DNA of 64,000 nt from Lepraria neglecta (taxonomy: Eukaryota; Ascomycota; Lecanoromycetes; Lecanorales; Stereocaulaceae), in assembly GCA_033220425.1 (NCBI GenBank), contig CM065648.1, positions 186,001-250,000 of the forward strand, read 5' to 3'. The notes under the pieces were generated by a model. That model had not been told where the DNA came from. It ran no database searches and was given only the letters and a program-made list of their open reading frames with translations. Each line of letters begins with the position of its first letter. Position 1 is the first letter of the stretch. Made by a program: the position numbers and the translations under genes. Positions 25,812 through 36,700 of the stretch are shown piece after piece.

Positions 25812-25846
25812 GTAATCTTCTGTGAAGATTACGGGCACTTACTTGT
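25812..25846 (+). other. Helitron 3' terminal hairpin
   Basis: Perfect 9-bp arms with a TGT loop, then ACGGGCACTTACTTGT to the element end. The same end occurs at 19,240-19,278, 20,177-20,211 (reverse), 30,798-30,832 (one mismatch) and 55,957-55,987 (truncated). It is probably the rolling-circle termination signal. Confidence 0.85.
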
Positions 25847-26245
25847 ATTAATATAATTATTATAGATAGCGTAAAGAGGATAATAGGGGGATAGGGAGAA
25901 AGGAAGGTAGCGCTTAAGGCGTTAGAGAACCCTACTAATAATACCGATGCTATAGAAGTATATATTATTTAGAACCCTAAACCTACCGCTAGCTTTACTA
26001 ACTTTCATATCCAGGTAGAGCTTATTTATAGATCTTAGGTATTAGGGTATAAACTTAAGATACGATAGGACTTTTCCTATTGGACCTAGATATAGTAGAG
26101 TAGACTAGGATTCTATAGATCTTTAGTACAAGAAGGTAATCTCTTCTATAGTATAAGAAGAGTTAGATAACTCCTAAAGAGCTAGAACTATCGCCTCTCT
26201 GCTAGCTTAAGGCCTATTAATTCATATTAATATAGCGGGGTCTTA
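25847..26245. other. RIP-degraded spacer, no gene seen
   Basis: This continues the sequence interrupted by the autonomous Helitron (left part ends at 16,107). No motif is recognised. Confidence 0.5.
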
Positions 26246-27715
26246 GACGAGTAACAGATATATATCGAGGCAGTTAGCTTATAGACCAAATAGATCTTGG
26301 AAATATTAATTATATATATTTCTAAATACTAATCCTATATATCCGAATACCGATTATATATATATAAATAGTAATCCTATCTACTCGAATATTTATTAAA
26401 TATCTCTAGTATCTAAGCTAGCTATCCTTTCTTATAGACTTAATAGTCTTTAATAATTACTACCCTTAAATAGTTCCTTACCTATATATAAAAGGAGGTT
26501 ATCTAGTTATATCAAGAGGAATTAGATAAGTATCTCTCTAGCGGAATCAAAGAGTATCTATAAGACCTAGGCGCGAAATTTCCTTCGCCTAGCTATATAA
26601 AGGTACCGTTCTAGTATCCCTGCGAAGATAGCTCTATTACCGCGTAGTAACTCTAGAAGTATTATATCAGGCCTATATTTAGCCGTAGGAGTTTCAAGAG
26701 ATTATATACAAAGGCTATAAACTCTTAAGAATATAGGTTAAAGTTACCTATAAGAGTGCGATATTAGAGAAGGGATCTAAATTATATCTCCTTAGAGCTA
26801 AAGTACAATATAGATAGTATAATATTTACGATTTCTCCTAGTATCTAGAATAAACTAGAAATATCGTAATTACTATATACGAGAGCTATAGCTCTCAAGT
26901 AAGGGTACTAGCTACATCCTCGAGGTATTAGCTTTACTAAGATAATTAGATATTCCTAATCTTCGATAAGGTCTACTATTACTATAACCCGAATATTCTA
27001 GCTAATAAGGCCCTTAAGTATATTATACTAGAAACCGCCGTCTTCCTCGTTATAAGTACCTTAATCAAGACTAGTATTATTAATATATAGTATTTACTAG
27101 CTTATATAGAGGCCGCTACGTAGTCTTAGCATCCCGAACTAAGGTTCTATATAACCTAGTATATCGAAAAGCTTAAGTTCCTTATACTCGTCTATTAGTC
27201 TATAATATATAAAAAGTAGATATACTCCTAAATAGATAAGTAGAAAGATATAATATATAGGCTTCGATATATTATAAAAACCTTAATAATTAAATAATCG
27301 CAGGATATATACTGGCCTAGAGGCTTAATATCGATCCTTATTCTTCCCCCGAACTATATCTATAAGAAGATACTCTCTTCGGATCCTATAACGGCTAAGA
27401 TACTAATATATATATATCGGTCTATATTGCAGAAGTATAAGAGACTAATAGTAGCGAAGAAATATAAGTATATAGAAGGGGGAGGAAAGGTCTTAAGCCT
27501 TATATAGATTAGTGATTTATCGCTAACGCTGCCAGTAAGATCTATATATTTAGTATCTTCCTATATCTAGTAACAATAGGGGATAATAGGGACTACTATA
27601 TCCAGGGTTCTAATAGCGAAGATACTAGCCCTCTCTATCTAATAATAGAGGAACTAGATAATCTATAGCCCCTTTTCAGATATCTAGCCTAAGAAGATCC
27701 TAACTAGGTACTATT
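26246..27715 (+). pseudogene. SNF2-type helicase repeat, copy 2 (truncated)
   Basis: The left edge matches 3,090-3,143. The coding part parallels 9,990-11,230. Shared blocks are YESYSSQVR (near 26,880), LIFDKVYYYYNP (near 26,965; family DEVH) and LETAVFLVISTLIKTS (near 27,030-27,080). It ends before the C-terminal helicase lobe seen in copy 1. It is more mutated than copy 1. N-terminal lobe only, so a pseudogene or relic. Confidence 0.65.
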
Positions 27716-27974
27716 AACTATATATACAAAAAGTCGAAAACTTAGGCAAGTCTATCGAACACCGCCAAATTTGCATGCATATTTGCATATTTATATATCT
27801 ACGTCTACAACGCGCTGTCTAGACACCCTATAGCTCTATCTATAGTTACTTCTAGTACGTAGGTAGCTCTAGTAGAGTCTTAGCTACGTAGGTAGCGATA
27901 GTATAGAGCTGAAGCTATCGATGGCAACCGTCGACAAATCCATATATATTTAAATACTACTCCGATATCTAATG
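27716..27974. other. Unassigned sequence with short direct repeat
   Basis: TACGTAGGTAGC occurs twice (about 27,859 and 27,891). CA/TG are partly retained (for example TTTGCATGCATATTTGCAT). No gene seen. Confidence 0.5.
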
Positions 27975-28052
27975 AGTGCTATAGTTTAGCGGTAAAATTA
28001 TAACGTAAATATTAGTAGTAAAAGCTCCTAGGTTCGAATCTACTATATAAAT
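27975..28052 (+). other. tRNA-like sequence (possible SINE head or RIP-damaged tRNA)
   Basis: The A-box-like TAGTTTAGCGG (27,982-27,992) places T8, G10, A14, G18 and G19 correctly. The B-box-like GGTTCGAATCT (28,031-28,041) matches the consensus in 10 of 11 bases, at normal spacing. The acceptor and T stems do not pair well, so a working tRNA is unlikely. An AATAATAATAAT tail follows. Confidence 0.4.
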
Positions 28053-28168
28053 AATAATAATATTATAGTAACGCTAAGCGCTGCGCTAAAGACTAAAAAA
28101 ATTCTGCTAACTATATAATTATACGCTTATTTACTTATTGGCTTGTTTGATTAATTACTTGCTAATAC

Positions 28169-28213
28169 GTACCTAGGTCCAGTTGCAAATTTTTTTGGAC
28201 TGGGCCTAGGACG
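28169..28213. repeat. Inverted repeat with T-rich loop
   Basis: The arms GTACCTAGGTCCAGT and ACTGGGCCTAGGAC pair over about 13 bp, with loop TGCAAATTTTTTTGG. It could be a transposon end or a transcript hairpin. Confidence 0.5.
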
Positions 28214-28380
28214 CGACTTAGTAGCGTATATAGTATACGGCGCCGGTAAGTATACGGTATGTAGTAGGGGTCCCTAGCCGGCGACGTCGGTAGCTAGGAC
28301 TAATAGGACGACGCTAACGGGCGGAGCGAAAGGTAAGATATATAACTGGTAAAAATCAAGTAGTCGGAAATAGTAACAAT

Positions 28381-28480
28381 AATATTGTTAATATTTGAAT
28401 AATATTATTGATATTTGAATAATATTATTAATGTTTGAATAATATAGTTGATATTTGAATAATATTATTAATATTTGAAT
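28381..28480 (+). repeat. 20-bp tandem repeat, five exact-length units
   Basis: Units of the form AATATTATTGATATTTGAAT start at 28,381, 28,401, 28,421, 28,441 and 28,461. The array is very AT-rich. Confidence 0.93.
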
Positions 28481-28699
28481 AATCTTTAAATGAGTAACTA
28501 TATAGGATAGCTATATAGGAATATTACGAGAGATTAGTAATTATATAGGTACTTTAGGTTACCTAATTTTAGTAGTATTTTAGTAAGAGAAAGTTTAATA
28601 TAATATACCTCTAAGAGAAAGCTTTGAATATAGATAGTTAAATATATTAAATATATTTATAGACTAAAATAGTAAGAATATTGAATTCTTGATACGGCA

Positions 28700-29780
28700 A
28701 CGACGAGGTCATTTAGCGACTAGCCCTACTACTTAGTATACCTCTTAGCTTTACAATAAAGGCGGTATACTTGGTATTACGTACTATAAGCTATATTACC
28801 GCTACCAACCCCTAGGATTTTATTAAAGAATCTTACTCAGCTCGTCTTTTTGCCTAAGTTGAAATTTATATCTTCTATAGTAGGTTATCTACTAATAATT
28901 TCGATATATAACGCTTATACTACTTAGGAACGTTAGATCGCGGAGTTTCTTTAATAGCTTATAGTTACTTTAGAGAACTTAGAGAAGTATCTTTCTAGTA
29001 GATATATCGTTGTATAAAATCGTCCAGCCCTACTATCTACTTATTGCGTAGGGTTTTAATATAAGTAGATACTAAGGTCTCAAGGTCTTATATTCTTGCC
29101 CTTCTTCGTCTTACTCTTCCCATCCCGCGCTAGTATAGCTAGTATCTTATTATCTTTATAGATACGTCTATAGAAAAGGTCCTTAATATAGGCGACGCTT
29201 ACCGGTAACTAATCGATCTTATCGTACTTATAGGCTTCCTATTCTTTTAGATACTCCTTTAGTATAGTCTTTCTAATATTAGCGCTAGGATATATAGTAT
29301 TAAGATATCTTAGGATAGTATCGATTTAATATCGTCTTATACCTATTAAAGAATCTTATCTTTATATACTTCTAAGCTCTTATAGGGCTATCTACTAGGT
29401 ATCCTAGATTAGGGAAGAGAGGGAGAGATAGGGAGGATATATAGATTTATCTATAGAAGTAGTTATAGGCGCCTGAAGAAGAGATAAATAGTTAGTAATT
29501 TACTTATATAGGTTTCAAAGCGTAATAGGCAGAAAATAGTTACTTAGATATCCTCCTTTTATACTAAAATTTAGGTATATTTAAAGAATAGTATAGTTAT
29601 AATTTAGTCTCTATAAATTTCTCTATAGAGTTCTTATATCTTCTCTAGTAATAGTAATAGTAACGTTAAAGAAATTCGGCTATATAGGGGGTAGAGAAGT
29701 ATTACTCTACTAATAGTACCCTACTTAGTAGCGCCTTATTAGTATTATACCTAAGTTTTCAACTTTTTATATATATAGTT
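28700..29780 (-). pseudogene. Degenerate minus-strand transposon ORF, unidentified
   Basis: Read on the minus strand, the segment 28,870-29,300 stays in frame through RIP-type stops (pieces such as VAYIKDLFYRRIYKDNK and DGKSKTKKGKNIRP). I recognise no family. The remainder to 29,817 is AT-rich without assignable content. Confidence 0.35.
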
Positions 29781-29817
29781 AATAGTACTAGAAGGAAGAC
29801 CCTAGCTTGATTAATTT

Positions 29818-30832
29818 ATCTTTCTTCTAATAATAGATTATAAGGACTTTCGGAGCAATTCCGCACTTGTAGCCAATTAGATTGGCCCTATATTCTGCAT
29901 TCCCTCTCTCGGCTAGCGCCTTCAACCACCAAAACTTGAATTCGTATCGCAACTTCTTCGCACTACTTCCCCGCGCCACATACGTCATATAATATCGAGA
30001 TAATTTCATAAGTTTTGGACTTAATCATTAGCTTGCTTGCGCATCAAGAATTTTTAGAATCGGCCTATTTGCGCAATAGTTATGAGCAAAAGAAGCGTTT
30101 TCGCCATGTTTTGCTAGCAGCGCGAGCTCGGTGGCAAATGCCAAGCATTGAGCTTGGCGCCCCCGGAACCTAGAATACCAAAAGTTGAATTCGCATCGCA
30201 ACTTCTTCGCAGTACTTCCCCGCGCTATATATGTTATATAATATCAAGATGATTTCATAAGTCTTAGAACCAAGCATGCGCTTTCTAATACCGTCAAAAT
30301 TTTCAAAATCGGTCTATTTGCGCAAAACTTATAAGTAAAAGAAGCTTTTTGCGGGCAGCGCAAGCTCGGTGGCAAATGCCAAGCATTGAGCTTGGCGCCC
30401 CCGGACCCTAGAACACCAAAAGTTGAATTCGCATCGCAACTTCTTCGCAGCGATACCCCGCGCCACATACATTATATGATATCGAGATGATTTCATGAGT
30501 TTTGGAACCAAGCATGGGCTTTCCAACGCCGTTCGAATTTTGAAATTTGGCTAAGACTTGGCTGAGGAAAGCTCAAAAAACATGTTTTTGCCTGCGGACT
30601 TCCCTAAAGCTACCCCCGCAGCTGCCCCCGCAGCTGCCCCCGAAGCACTAATATACTAAATCCTTAATAACTTTCGATATATTAGGGTTAGGACTTAGCT
30701 TTATATATATAAAATATACTATAAACAGAGAGCTTTCTAATTCCGCTTAAATTCTCTAAATCGAGTATAAGATAAGTGAGATATAGCCGGTTTTACGGTA
30801 ATATTCTGTGAAGATTACGGGCACTAACTTGT
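29818..30832 (+). mobile_element. Non-autonomous Helitron-like element N3
   Basis: It has the 5' terminus ATCTTTCTTCTAATAATAG, about three family repeat units and a short GCAGCTGCCCCC tandem (30,613-30,650). A 3' region like that of N2 in reverse follows, ending with a hairpin (30,798-30,818, one mismatch) and ACTTGT. It is about 1.0 kb with no transposase, so it depends on an element such as the one at 16,108. Confidence 0.88.
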
Positions 30833-31751
30833 AATGAATATTACTTTATAAATCGACGAGGCCACTTATAAAGGGTAATAGAATACTAATAAGTCTAATA
30901 ATTAAAAGGTTTTAGTAGCTATAGAGCGAAGATAAGCGGGATAGGAATAATAATAGTCTCCTAGCTAAAGAAAGGTCTATAATACTCGATTACTAATATA
31001 ATATATATAATACCTACACAAGCTTTATAGTATCTATTATCTATTAGATTACTAGTTCTTGCCCTAATATACCGGGATCCTAACCTCTATTATCTTACTT
31101 TGGCTAGTAAGGAGCTATCTTCCGGTAGGTCTACGTATAGAGCGTCGGCTATACGGTAGAGTTACTATATATATTTAGTACTATAACTAGTCTTAGGAGG
31201 CTAGGAGAATATTACATTCGCTATCCGAGGATATAACCTTAATGGCCGGCTGCTAGTATATCTACCTATCTAATATCTACTTAGGGCTTAAGCTCTACCT
31301 CGTATCTTCTAAGGTAAACGAGGTATATATACTATAATTTATCTAGAACTCCCTCCTTAAGTATTTACGGCGGTAATAAGATAAAGCTTTATAATTATTA
31401 TTAGTTAAGAGACGTAGCAAAGAGGAAAGGAGATAGATTATACCTTTACTATTAGACTAGGTAACTTCCTTAATTTTATACTTCCCTTTTAGTATAGTAA
31501 GGCGATACTTAATAGAATTTATATCTTTTATTAAAGTACTAGTTATACTATTTAGTAGCTAACTCCCTAGGCTGCTAATATCGAGGTCGAGAGAGATTAG
31601 ACTATTACTACGGGATAAGAGGTGGCTAGGGGTTCGGTTTCCAGCTTGGACTAAGGTAGTATACCTATCCAGCTCGTTATAGGTAGTACTTAGCTCGTAA
31701 TATATATCCTTAATATACTCGCCTACTCTCTATTAGTATTCTAAGTAGATC
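30833..31751. other. RIP-degraded sequence, no gene seen
   Basis: AT-rich with mixed weak frames. It forms the left side of the locus into which element C inserted; the right side resumes at 39,026. Confidence 0.5.
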
Positions 31752-31756
31752 GATTA

Positions 31757-32208
31757 TATGAGGTATACTCCCCGTCAGCGGGCCGTTATCGCTCCGTGAA
31801 CTAGGCTCCTCGCTAGCGGACCGTTGCTGCGCCCTAGGATCTGCGTCCCGCGGGCGCTACGATGTCGGACTGTGGCTCAGCTCTTTGCTGGCGTTACGCT
31901 ACTATATATAAAGGTATTCAAAGACGTGAAGTGGTCATATTACTGGTATAGTATAGATGGTTCTGTATTAGAACTAATTACTAAAGATCCTCAGGAAAGA
32001 AGTGGGCAGACCGCTCCTTAAGCTTCTTCCTGCGGGTAATATATAGCCGCTATTAGGCAGCTAGCGTACTACTAAGAACCTAGCTCCTGATAGCTACCAA
32101 GTCGGCCGAATATTATTCCGATCTATACTAGCGCTCTGCGTACTAAGAGATATTAGAATAGCTTTACTAATAAGGCAGACCCCTTCTAATATAATAGTTA
32201 GTATTATA
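31757..32208 (-). repeat. 3' LTR of copy C
   Basis: 452 bp, nearly identical to 38,569-39,020. The left edge is TATGAGGTATACTCC and the right edge TTAGTATTATA. The inner part is relatively CA/TG-rich compared with the element body. Confidence 0.92.
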
Positions 32209-32829
32209 ATTATCTCCCCTCTTAAGCACTAGCCCTCTAGTATAAACCTGTAGCGGCGTGTATTCGTAGTATATACCGATAGTAGGGCTAGATAGTTATA
32301 TATAGAGCTCGTTAAAAACCTTCTAAAACCCGATAGGAAAAAGGAGGGAAAAGAGTCTCTACTTTATATAAGCTCTGAAATAATATAAGTATATTTACTA
32401 CTGTGGTGACGAGATTACGAGGTGAATTTATTTCGAAGTAAATCTTGTGTAACGCTAGCTAACCGCTGTCGTAATATTAAAAACCCTATAGATTCCCCTT
32501 TTACTTTCTTCCTTTGTAACTCCTACTACTTATAGTATATACCCTATAATCTAATACTCCTTTAGTAGGTATAGACTCTGATTAATAACAGATTATCTCG
32601 TTATAATAATTCTCGATTCCTAAGTAAGTAGAGCTATTACAGAGTTGTTATAAAATAATATTAATATCTTAATAGTTAATAATAGTAGTAGTAGTAGAAG
32701 TAAGTATAATTTAATACGTAAGAGCCCCGCTATCGGGATACTACTAATATTCGTAGTGGCGGACCTCCTATATAGGCCGTGCCTTCGGGTATAAGTCTAG
32801 TACTACCGTAGGCTAGCACCTCTTTATAC

Positions 32830-33734
32830 TCAGTATAAGGGGGTATAATATAGAGTGAACCGTTGTGTTATAGTATAGGTATCACTTAATATTCTACCTG
32901 CGTTCCGCTGATATCAAAGATACTACTAGAGTTTAGGGTAGAGGCCCGGGCGCTCTCCGCTAAGTCGGCCGGTAGTATAGTAGCGGCGGGCGTGTCACGC
33001 CCGTTAGTTTAACGCATTAGGGACCTGCTTCGGTAGGTTACCTAGTAGCGTAAGGACTATAGTATAACCCCCGCCATATCGGGCTATTAGTCGGCTCGGT
33101 AGGTAGCCGACCTAGAGGGGAGGGTACGGGTATTAGTAAGAATTCCGAATCTGTAAGTTAACTCTACTAACTCGCCGTAGGAGGTAAGTTATATCCTATT
33201 CTTTCCTTCTCTATCCTTCTATTATACCGCTTTTCTTAACTCCGCTTATACGCCTTATATACTATATATATACTAACTAATTTCTTCTAGGATAAGGTAG
33301 AAGGGCTGCGCGTTATAAGCGCGGAGGTAAGTATAGCGGAGGAGAGTAAGGAGGAGGAAGAGGAGAGTAGGGAGGAAGAGGAAGAGGAAGAGGAATAGGA
33401 GGGGTCTAGGGAAAGTAGGGAGGATAATAAAGAGGAGGTAGAGGAAGAAGAGGAGGTAGAGGAAGAGGAGGTAAGCTCTAGTATACCGCCTATTACCGCT
33501 ATATACTAAGTTATATAGCTACCTGCAAGCTAACCTTAGAGTAACGTTATTCGAGGTACTATATTAGAGGATCTAGAGGAGAGGAGGATAGAGGAGAGGA
33601 GGATAGAGGAGAGGAGGGTAAAGAGGAGGGAGAAGAGAAAAGAGAGGAGGAGAGCTATAAAAGTAGTGAAGAGGGTAAGTAATATCGCTCCGCTACCGCC
33701 GCTTATACTAACTTTCTAGGCTCGGTCCTCTTAG
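32830..33734 (+). pseudogene. Spliced antisense gene inside Gypsy copy C
   Basis: Exon 1 (to 33,183) reads LISKILLEFRVEARALSAK, later VADLEGRVRVLVRIPNL. The intron 33,184-33,290 has a GTAAGT donor, TACTAAC branch and TTCTTCTAG acceptor. Exon 2 (33,291-33,674) continues in phase with an acidic run (EEEEESREE) and then ERRIEERRIEERR and KRREKRKERRR. The intron 33,675-33,719 has GTAAGT, TACTAAC and TTTCTAG. A short exon 3 ends ARSS-stop. In-frame stops are only TAA/TAG, explainable as CAA/CAG. The start was not found. It lies between the end of pol and the 3' LTR, opposite to the element's transcription. Function unknown; a charged coiled coil is inferred. Confidence 0.6.
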
Positions 33735-33789
33735 ATTATATTCTTACTTTTTCCTTTTAGTATTCTAGTATTTAGCAGCTCGGTAATAG

Positions 33790-36700
33790 AACTGCGGGGT
33801 TTTATAGTTATATTCAATCAAGATAACTTTCTCCTATACTTCCTTCTATATCCTATATACTCCTTATACTTATACTTAAGGACTAGCGTATTAATAAGTT
33901 CATCCTCTAGTAACTATTGGTTATAGATATCACCCTATCTAGTCTACTTGACCTTATACTATATACCTTCCTTATTCTTTACCTTATTAATAATTTCTTC
34001 TACCTCCTACTATTCTTTATTATTAATAAGTTCTAGGGGCTATATAAAATCCGCTGACTCCGCGCTATTATATAAATAATAGGGTTTAAGTAAGGATATA
34101 TAAAAGGTATTATAGATATAATAATCCGGGGGTAGTATAAGTCGGTACGCCTATACTCCGACCTTATCTTTAATTCTAAAAGGGCTAACGAACTAATAGG
34201 ATAGCTTCTTACTTAGCTACCTTTACTTAAGGTTTTTAGCTAATAGTATTACTAATTAGCCTACTTAGTACTCTTTAGGCTTATATTCTTGGTTATAATA
34301 CTTCGCCTACGCCTTGATAGCTCTCCGCTAATACTCCTTAATCGTTTTACAATAGTACTATAACCGCTCTATCTATTCCTTTACTAATGGTATCTCCCCC
34401 CTTAGGGAACTATCCCCGGCTTCCTAATGAATTTCGGGGTTATAACTATATCCCGCAAAAAACGGCGAGCAGCCAATAGAGCTATATAGGCTATTTATAT
34501 AAGTAAATTCGGCTACGGGCAAGAGCTTTACCCAGTTTGTTTATTCTAAATTCGTAAACGTCTATAAGAAGTACTCTAATATCTAGTTTTAGCGTTCTAT
34601 CTAACCATCCGTCTACGGGTAAAAAGCGGTACTTATATACCGCTTAATCTTTATATAATAGTAAACCGCTAACTAGAATATACTTATAAATACAGAGCCT
34701 CTGTCGCTTATAATACTAGTTAGTATACTATATTAGTAGATAACTTTATTAAAGAAGAGTTCCGCTAGCTCGGTAGCGGTAATAGTTTTAGTAGTAGGTA
34801 GATAACGAGCTATCTTAGTAAATCTATCTACTACTACCAAAATCGAGTTATATATAACGCCGCCCCGTTTACTCGGAGGTAATCCCGTTATAAAATCTAT
34901 AGTTAATTCCTACTATAGACCTTTTAGTAACGGTAATGATTATAATTCGCTATAAGGACGATATCTAGCTACTTTGACCCTTTAATAGATATTGTATATA
35001 CGTATATAGCTCTGCGTCTACTCCGCGATATTACGCTAATAGTACTTATACTATAGAAGCTCTAGTATCTTTTCGGCTCTAAAGTGTCCTACTAGGGGGT
35101 TATCGTAGTATTTACTAATTAATTCTTATCTTAAAGTACTATCTTTAGGGATATATAGTCGTCCCTTATACTAAAGGAGGTTCTTATTATTAAAAGACTA
35201 ATCTTAATCTAGAAGGCGCGGGTGCCCCTCTGACTTCACGCTGTTACTTCTATATTTCCTAACCTACTTATTATAGCGTTATAAATTAGAAATTAGCGAC
35301 TTAAGTAGTCTTTAGGTATCTATATAAGGCCCTTCCTTAAGATCTCTAACGGTTTTCCTTAGTATAACTACCTGAATATCTATAACTTACAACCCTAGCT
35401 ATAGTATCGCCTTATCGGCGCGCTTATATATACTTATATCCTCTATAGACTAAAGTACTAGCTTATTCTATAACGTTAGTAATAGCTTAGTATTTAATAG
35501 CGAGGCCCCTTTATAATCTAGGCGTCTAGAAGGAGGATCAGCGGGATTAGTTTTACCCGCTCTATAGATTATCTCGAAGTTATAAGCTACGAGCTTTAGC
35601 GCCTAGTGTACTTACTATAGTATTAACTCTTTTAGCTTTATAAATCCCTGTAGATTATTATAATCCGTTAGAACCTCTACCGGGAAAAGGCTTCCTTCTA
35701 GGTAGTATCGCTACTACTTAAACGCTATAATAACTATAAGTAATTCTTGGTTATATACTTTATAATTTTACTTAGCAGGAATTATTTTGCGAGACTAGAA
35801 TATAACTAGCCGCTAGCTCCCCTAGTCATCCGGTTATAATAGGATATCTGTAATAGTAAAATTCGATATATCGGTCTTAACCCTGATTTTCTAAGACGGA
35901 TTAAAATGTTATAGTAGGGGGGCTTCGGTAAACTTCCTATACAGTTATTAGAACGCCGTCTACGTATTATCGGACTACTTAAGTAGTCCCATTTTCCTTC
36001 TATTCTTACTACCTTTTAGTAGGCTAGTAAGTAGCGCTATAATAGCCGAATAATAATAGATGAAACAACGATAGAAATTCGCAAAGCCTAGGAATACCTG
36101 GACTTCTCGATAAGTCTTCGGTATTAGCTAATCCCTAATTATCTTAACTCTGCGTATATCTATCTCTATACCAGCGGTAGAGACGATAAAGCCTAAGTAC
36201 TTAACCTGGGTTATAAAAAATTTATACTTCTTCCGGTTCGTATAGAGTTAGAATTACTAAAGTCTTTGGAGTACTCCTTTAATATACCTCTAGTAGTCCG
36301 CTAGAGTTTCCGAAAAAACCAAGATATCATCCAAATATACTATATACGTTATATTAACCAGGCCTATAAGGGCCCGATTAATATACGCTTGAAAAGTAGT
36401 AGGGGTATTCGCTAACCTAAGTAGTATAATAAGATATTCAAAGTGACCGTAACGCGTACGGAACGCTGTCTTCTATTCATCGCTACGCTTAATTCAGATA
36501 CGGTAATACGCATCCTTAAGGTCCAACTTTAAGAATACTTTAGTACCGCTTAAGCGGTCCAGCGTCTCGGTAATTAGGGGTAATAGGTACCGATTCTTGA
36601 TCGTCACCGTATTCAACCCTCGATAATCTATATAAAGATATAGCCCCCTATCCTTTTTCGGTATAAAAAGTATAGGTACTCCTACCGGCGAAATAGAGTA

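Larger units (their letters stand above)
16108..25846 (+). mobile_element. Autonomous Helitron2/Helentron-like element with nested relatives
   Basis: The 5' end is ATCTTTCTTTAATAATAG at 16,108. The 3' end is a perfect hairpin, arms GTAATCTTC (25,812-25,820) and GAAGATTAC (25,824-25,832) around TGT, followed 9 bp later by ACTTGT. The same two ends bound the non-autonomous elements in this window. Inside are a partial copy of the family's 245-bp repeat (to about 16,540) and a Rep-helicase frame. There are no terminal inverted repeats and no obvious target duplication. This fits the Helitron2 type known in Fusarium and other Pezizomycotina. The total of 9.7 kb includes two nested elements (about 2.7 kb). 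Confidence 0.85.

Noticed and set aside
27975-28052. Functional tRNA gene
   Set aside because: A and B boxes are present but acceptor and T stems do not pair, so only a tRNA-like sequence is reported.
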